A stretch of DNA of 64,000 nt from Verrucomicrobiia bacterium (GTDB taxonomy: Bacteria; Verrucomicrobiota; Verrucomicrobiia; Verrucomicrobiales; Akkermansiaceae): NCBI GenBank assembly GCA_947462875.1, contig CANHQJ010000001.1:186001-250000 (forward strand), read 5' to 3'. Within the stretch, counting starts at the first letter, position 1; each line of letters begins with the position of its first letter. The position numbers and the translations under genes are program-made. This document shows positions 59,811-64,000 of this stretch, in pieces. The notes under the pieces were generated by a model that saw nothing but the letters and a program-made list of their open reading frames with translations, did no database searches and was not told the origin of the DNA.

Positions 59811-61523
59811 TCAGTTGTCCAAGCGGTTGACGATGTCCGACAGCAGCTGTTTCAAGCGCGACTCTTGCGTGATGACTTGCGGTTGATCGAAGCCGACCCA
59901 GATGGCGGTGGAGCCTTTGGGGCCGAGGCGCAGGGTCCAGGCTTCGCGCTCGGATCCGGTGGCTCCCGTGAAGATATCCGAGCCTTTGGTCTGCTTGAGC
60001 ACGTTGAGCGCTGATCGGGCGGCAGGAGGGCTGAGGGCGGAAAAAAGGGAGGGCTCGTTTTTTACCAGCACTTCATTTTCCGAGTTGCGGATCTCGCGGA
60101 TGAGAAAGGGACGCGGGCGCTTTCCCTGATGGGCCAGAGTCGCCAGCCCGATCGCCATTTCCATGGGAGTGGCGGAGACGGCACCGCGGTAGAGGTCTTC
60201 CGTGGTGGCAAAGGGACCGCTGAGACCGCAGCGGCGGGCGATGCGCTCCACGCCGTCCGGACCGATCGGTGTGCCCGTACGCACGGGGCTGCCGGGAAAG
60301 ACGGGGCGACCACGTTGCGCGGCCGCAGCGGCGACAAAGGGCTCGAACGCGGTGCCGAGGTCGCGGCGGGCGCTGTGGGTGCGATCGAATGCCGAGTGTT
60401 CGTAATCGCGACCACCGATTTGCGCGAGAATGGCGCCGGTTTTGGTTTCCAAGGTCACGGCTGTCATTTGCAAATACAGCGGGTTGTCCTTGCCTACGTG
60501 CTGGGCGTGGGTGGGCGCGCGGTAGGATTTTTCTTTTTCGAGCGCGTTGAGCGCTTGTTGCAGTTCTCCTTCCAAGCGCCTTTGCCACGGCATGTCGAGA
60601 GTGGTGTAGATGCTCAGCCCGCCGAGCTGGATTTCCTCGGCGGAAACGAGCTTGTTCACCTCTCTCACAACGGCCTGGATGGCGTAGGATCGTTCGGTCG
60701 TGACGTCTTCCGGTTTTGTGATCCTCAGAGGAATGGCGCTGATGCGCTGTTTGTCTTCCTCGCTGATGAATTTCATCGCGATCATGCGGTTGAGCACTTG
60801 GTCGCGCTGCTCCCGGGCGGCATCGAGGTCACGCCATGGCGAAAAAATGTGCGGGCCGCGGATGATGCCCATGAGCATCGCGCACTCGGCTTCGTTGAGG
60901 TCCCTGACGTGCTTGCCGAAATAACTCTGCGCCGCATCCTGCACGCCGAGATGACCGGCACCGACACCGAAGTAGATGCGGTTCAGGTAGCCAGCCATGA
61001 TTTGTTGTTTTGAGTAATGTTTTTCGACGCGAAGGGTGAGCGCGATTTCGAGGAATTTCCGGTGCAGTGATTTGGCGCGGATTTCATAGGTATTGCGCGC
61101 GAGCTGCATCGACAGCGTGGAGGCTCCCTGGGTGAACTTGCGGTCCTTGAGATTGCGGACCGTGGCGCGAGCGAGACCGCGCAGGTGAACGCCTGAGTGG
61201 GTGAAAAATTCCGCGTCTTCCCGGGCTTGCAGCGCCTTCACCATAAAGGGCGGAAGATCGTCGTAGGTGATGAGATCGATGTTCGAGCCGACGATGGCAT
61301 CGATCTCATTGTTGTAACGGTCATAGACGCGATTGCGTTGCGGCAGCTTGCCGACCTGCTCGATGTCATAGCTGGCGGCGAGCGAGGCATAGTAGAGGCA
61401 AAACACCAAGGCGCACACCGTGCTGGCCAGACCGACCCACAGCATCGCGCGCGCGAGCTTGTGGTATCGCGCGGGGATTTTCCTCAACCAGCGCGCCGGA
61501 GGATCCTGCGGTCGCCACGACAT
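59811..61523 (-). CDS. GT51 peptidoglycan glycosyltransferase with degenerate transpeptidase domain
   Basis: 570 residues. One membrane helix (about 27-50) is followed by a GT51 domain (about 75-250) with the catalytic Glu in AREDAEFF (Glu102) and the motifs QGASTLSMQLARN and LNRIYFGVGAGHLGVQDAA intact. It should polymerise lipid II. The C-terminal part aligns with the class A PBP transpeptidase domain, but the Ser-x-x-Lys motif SAFKPF reads TAFEPF (Thr391, Glu394), the segment that normally carries Ser-x-Asn is missing between FPGSPV and GPDGVERIARRCGL, and the KTG motif reads ATG (521-523). So it is probably monofunctional. Confidence 0.9.
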   Translation of the reverse strand: MSWRPQDPPARWLRKIPARYHKLARAMLWVGLASTVCALVFCLYYASLAASYDIEQVGKLPQRNRVYDRYNNEIDAIVGSNIDLITYDDLPPFMVKALQAREDAEFFTHSGVHLRGLARATVRNLKDRKFTQGASTLSMQLARNTYEIRAKSLHRKFLEIALTLRVEKHYSKQQIMAGYLNRIYFGVGAGHLGVQDAAQSYFGKHVRDLNEAECAMLMGIIRGPHIFSPWRDLDAAREQRDQVLNRMIAMKFISEEDKQRISAIPLRITKPEDVTTERSYAIQAVVREVNKLVSAEEIQLGGLSIYTTLDMPWQRRLEGELQQALNALEKEKSYRAPTHAQHVGKDNPLYLQMTAVTLETKTGAILAQIGGRDYEHSAFDRTHSARRDLGTAFEPFVAAAAAQRGRPVFPGSPVRTGTPIGPDGVERIARRCGLSGPFATTEDLYRGAVSATPMEMAIGLATLAHQGKRPRPFLIREIRNSENEVLVKNEPSLFSALSPPAARSALNVLKQTKGSDIFTGATGSEREAWTLRLGPKGSTAIWVGFDQPQVITQESRLKQLLSDIVNRLDN

Positions 61524-61529
61524 GCCGGG

Positions 61530-61558
61530 ACTCTAGCGGTGGATTCGCCCGCTGTAAA
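61530..61558 (-). promoter_or_regulatory. promoter of the GT51 gene, leaderless type
   Basis: On the minus strand TTTACA (61558-61553) and TAGAGT (61535-61530) are 17 bases apart, and the ATG at 61523 follows after 6 bases. Confidence 0.6.
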
Positions 61559-61589
61559 GAGGCGAGAAATGTCAGATTCCTCCCATCTT

Positions 61590-62408
61590 TCAGACCTGAC
61601 ACTTGCGACAAAAATACGTGCTGCGCTGACCCTGGATGATTTTGGTGATCATGGTGCCGCATTTCCGGCAAGGCTGCCCTTCACGCTCATAGACAAACAA
61701 TTCCTGACGGAAATAACCCGGCTCGCCGTTTTCTCGGAGGAAGTCGCGCAGGGTGGTGCCGCCCTGTGCGATGGAGTGGCGCAGCACGTTTTGGATCGAT
61801 GTCACCAGTTTTCGCAGGCGCGGCAGGTTGAGTTTCGCGGCAGGAGTGGTGGGCCGGATGCCGGCGTGGAACAGCGATTCCGAGGCATAAATGTTGCCCA
61901 CGCCGACGACGATGGCATTGTCCATGATCGCGAGTTTGATCGGGCGCTGAAGATGGCGGAACGCTTGTTTCAGCGTGATCGCATCAAAATTTCCGTCCAA
62001 CGGTTCCGGCCCGAGCTTGGCGAAAAGCGGGTGGGTGAGGGGATCGTTAGCGATGCAGTGTGTGACGATACCAAAACGGCGCGGGTCATGATAGCGCAGT
62101 TGTTTTCCGGTCGAGAGCGTGAACGCGATATGATCGTGCGTGCGGAACTCCGTGGCGGGATCCGCGATGCGAAGGCTGCCGGACATGCCGAGGTGGATGA
62201 TCACGTGGTGGTGATCTGTGAAGTGGACGATGAGATATTTCGCGCGACGGGAAACGCCGGTGATCTTTTTCCCTTCGATCCCAGCGAGTGAGTCGGGCAC
62301 GGCCTGCCGGAGATCGCGGCGGCGCACGATGATCTCTTTGACGCACGCACCTTTCACGTGCGGCAAGATTCCCAGTCGGGTGGTTTCCACTTCAGGCAGT
62401 TCCGGCAT
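61590..62408 (-). CDS. mutM: formamidopyrimidine-DNA glycosylase
   Basis: 272 residues. It starts MPELPEVETTR, in which the N-terminal Pro after Met removal is the nucleophile and the following Glu the acid. The H2TH helix-loop region has GNIYASESLFHAGIRP, and the C-terminal zinc finger has CRKCGTM and YFCRKCQV. It removes 8-oxoguanine and cleaves the strand in base excision repair. The in-frame upstream extension is rejected because the N-terminal Pro is required. Confidence 0.97.
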   Translation of the reverse strand: MPELPEVETTRLGILPHVKGACVKEIIVRRRDLRQAVPDSLAGIEGKKITGVSRRAKYLIVHFTDHHHVIIHLGMSGSLRIADPATEFRTHDHIAFTLSTGKQLRYHDPRRFGIVTHCIANDPLTHPLFAKLGPEPLDGNFDAITLKQAFRHLQRPIKLAIMDNAIVVGVGNIYASESLFHAGIRPTTPAAKLNLPRLRKLVTSIQNVLRHSIAQGGTTLRDFLRENGEPGYFRQELFVYEREGQPCRKCGTMITKIIQGQRSTYFCRKCQV

Positions 62409-62415
62409 CGGAGTG

Positions 62416-62444
62416 AGGGTAGTTGCGGAGCGACGAATGGGCAA
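62416..62444 (-). promoter_or_regulatory. promoter of mutM, leaderless type
   Basis: On the minus strand TTGCCC (62444-62439) and TACCCT (62421-62416) are 17 bases apart, and the ATG at 62408 follows after 7 bases. Confidence 0.55.
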
Positions 62445-62477
62445 TGGAGAATCTTGCGTATGTTCATCATTGCCGTT

Positions 62478-62942
62478 ATGAGTTCTATCTCCATGCAGCC
62501 TTCACCGTACACCTCGCCTCAGACCACGGAAATCAATCCGCTCATGATCCGGAAGTCGATGAAGCGCAGCGGATGGGCCGCGTTTATCTGCGGATGGGGA
62601 GTCGTGCTGCCGCTGCTGATCGCCCTGGTCGCGGTCGTGAAATCGGGCGTCGGCGCGTTTGCGGAGTTGTCAAAATCGGGCACGGCCGATCCTGCCGCGC
62701 TGGCAAATGAGATTTCCGTAATGATTTTATCCATGTTATGGAGCTTGGCGCTATCGCTTGTATTCCTCATCGCCATGATTCTTTGCCTAGTGAAATACCG
62801 AAGAGAAAAAAAAGTGCCTTCGAGATCAGGAAGCGAGCTTGGTATCCCAACTGATGCCATGAGATCTGCAGCATCTGGTGTCCGATACCGTAAAAACAAG
62901 ATCGTGGGGTTGTCGCTTGTCTTTTCCCCTCTCATGGCCTAG
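62478..62942 (+). CDS. two-helix membrane protein of unknown function
   Basis: 154 residues from the ATG at 62478 (other starts at 62460 or 62493). Two hydrophobic segments (about 33-56 and 84-107) are separated by a small soluble loop, with a basic C-terminal tail. No family is recognised. Its TAG stop (62940-62942) is also the start of the -10 box of the next gene. Confidence 0.5.
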   Translation: MSSISMQPSPYTSPQTTEINPLMIRKSMKRSGWAAFICGWGVVLPLLIALVAVVKSGVGAFAELSKSGTADPAALANEISVMILSMLWSLALSLVFLIAMILCLVKYRREKKVPSRSGSELGIPTDAMRSAASGVRYRKNKIVGLSLVFSPLMA

Positions 62943-62945
62943 GAT
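62917..62945 (+). promoter_or_regulatory. candidate promoter of the MFS transporter gene
   Basis: TTGTCT (62917-62922) and TAGGAT (62940-62945) are 17 bases apart; the ATG at 62955 follows after 9 bases. Confidence 0.45.
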
Positions 62946-62954
62946 GCACGGCGG

Positions 62955-64000
62955 ATGACCGAAGAAATCGATCGCGGAGATAGCCGACCGGCATGGGGTT
63001 CGTTTTGGGCGCTGATTGGCATGCAGGTGCAGAATTCGTTCACCGTCAGCATCATCAAATTTTTACTGATTCCGCTCGGTGCCTGGCTGGCCTTGCAACA
63101 GCAAGGCGGAGAGCTGGCGAAACACACGGAGCATGTCGTCAGTCTTCTACTGGTGTTACCGTATTTGTTGTTTTCTCCCACAGCGGGCTGGATTGGGGAT
63201 CGTTTTCCCAAAAGCCGGGTGATCAAGATTTCCGCCGCGGCACAGTGGGGCATCGTGATGCTGCTGATCGCCGCGATCTGGCTGCGTTCGCTGAATCTGG
63301 GCTTTGTGTGCTTTTTCCTTTATTCACTGCAGTGCTGCCTGCTTAGTCCGGCGAAGCTCGGCGTGGTAAAGGAATTGGTGGGTTCGCGCCGCCTGGCCTT
63401 TGCAACGGGAGTGGTCGAAGGCACGGTGATCCTGGCGATTTTGGCAGGCCAGATCGCGGGAGGGATTTGGTTTGATCACAATCTCATCGGCTCCCACGAT
63501 GGCTGGAATGCGGCGCTGGTGGCGTTGTTTTGGATCGCGGCGATTGCGTTGGCAGGAGCCCTGATCGCGCAATTGATTCACGGCACCAAACCGCAGAGTA
63601 CGGTGCCGTTTCGTAGCGAGCTGATGTTCCGCCACATCAAGGATTCCAAGGTGGTGTGGGCGGACAAGGAACTGCGCATCGCGGCGGTGGGCACGGCGTT
63701 TTTCTGGGCCTTCGCCGGATTTGTGAATCTGGTGGTGATCGAGATCGCCAAACAAACGAGCAGTCAGGAGCTGGGAACGGCGATCTCGAAACTGATGTTT
63801 TTCGCCAGTCTCGGCATCGCCCTTGGGAGTATTTTTGCGGGCATGCTCAGCAAACGCGGCATCGAGTGGTCGCTGGCGCCGATCGGTTTGTTTTTGATGA
63901 GCGGTGCGTTGTTTGTGCTGTCGCAACTCGATACCCATAGTGCGCTGCTGCCCTATTTCCTGAGTTTTGCCGGTGCCGGTGCCGCGATGTTTCTGGTGCC
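62955..64000 (+). CDS. MFS transporter, LplT/Aas-like, N-terminal part (3' end outside window)
   Basis: The frame is open from the ATG at 62955 to the right edge, about 348 codons. Many hydrophobic segments are visible. FSPTAGWIGDRFPKSRVIK after the second helix is the major-facilitator loop 2-3 motif. Sequences such as NSFTVSIIKFLLIPLG, LLSPAKLGVVKELV and ATGVVEGTVILAIL resemble the lysophospholipid transporter LplT and the MFS half of Aas-type acyl-ACP acyltransferases. The missing C-terminus would show whether an acyltransferase domain is fused. Nearby phospholipid genes (56.9-58.3 kb) are compatible with a lipid role. Confidence 0.8.
   Translation, partial: MTEEIDRGDSRPAWGSFWALIGMQVQNSFTVSIIKFLLIPLGAWLALQQQGGELAKHTEHVVSLLLVLPYLLFSPTAGWIGDRFPKSRVIKISAAAQWGIVMLLIAAIWLRSLNLGFVCFFLYSLQCCLLSPAKLGVVKELVGSRRLAFATGVVEGTVILAILAGQIAGGIWFDHNLIGSHDGWNAALVALFWIAAIALAGALIAQLIHGTKPQSTVPFRSELMFRHIKDSKVVWADKELRIAAVGTAFFWAFAGFVNLVVIEIAKQTSSQELGTAISKLMFFASLGIALGSIFAGMLSKRGIEWSLAPIGLFLMSGALFVLSQLDTHSALLPYFLSFAGAGAAMFLV

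Overview
The window is about 58% G+C, densely coded, and looks like chromosomal DNA of the phylum Verrucomicrobiota, probably order Verrucomicrobiales (inference). Pointers are a Minf_1886-family protein (a family I know only from Verrucomicrobia and Planctomycetes), autotransporter-type beta-strand modules on a secreted glycosidase, a large Bat/MoxR operon and several lineage-typical hypothetical membrane and repeat proteins. No rRNA, tRNA, CRISPR array, insertion sequence or prophage was found.

Layout. 0-9 kb: the end of a DUF4139 protein, an EI24/CysZ-like membrane protein, then a minus-strand run of a secreted GH71/99-like protein, a rhodanese, an Fe-S RNA uracil methyltransferase and a large secreted GH29-like fucosidase. 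7.7-20.6 kb: a carbohydrate locus with a nucleotidyltransferase, NahK-like sugar 1-kinase and NAD epimerase on the minus strand, an ATPase-less SbmA/YddA-type transporter and a GH94 phosphorylase on the plus strand, a convergent discoidin/(alpha/alpha)6 glycosidase and a phosphohexomutase. Together these could phosphorolyse an imported glycan and feed sugar 1-phosphates into nucleotide sugars or glycolysis. 20.6-29.6 kb: two hypotheticals and a six-gene Bat operon (MoxR, DUF58, DUF4381, BatA, a BatB-BatC fusion, a BatD-BatE fusion). 29.8-43.2 kb: an L,D-transpeptidase lipoprotein, a helical-repeat protein, a DEAD-box helicase, an isolated EboE, CoaD, an esterase, an AEC transporter, UvrB, a pseudopilin, a Gfo/Idh/MocA oxidoreductase, and DNA polymerase III delta' with the Minf_1886 protein. 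43.3-54.3 kb: an alpha/beta hydrolase, an ExbB-ExbD-TPR operon, UvrC, an OmpA-like/coiled-coil pair, a heme A synthase-like protein and an NHL protein with a strong terminator. 54.4-64 kb: a C39-like peptidase, AcpS, a TetR regulator with its operator, a CDP-alcohol phosphatidyltransferase, a MlaF-like ATPase, VanZ, a BrnT/BrnA-type toxin-antitoxin pair, a GT51 transglycosylase with a dead transpeptidase domain, MutM and the start of an LplT-like MFS transporter.

Two features recur over the whole window. Shine-Dalgarno sequences are almost absent. Many first genes of transcription units instead have a sigma70-type promoter whose -10 box ends only 5-9 bases before the start codon, which predicts leaderless mRNAs. 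Convergent genes commonly overlap at their 3' ends with no terminator between them.
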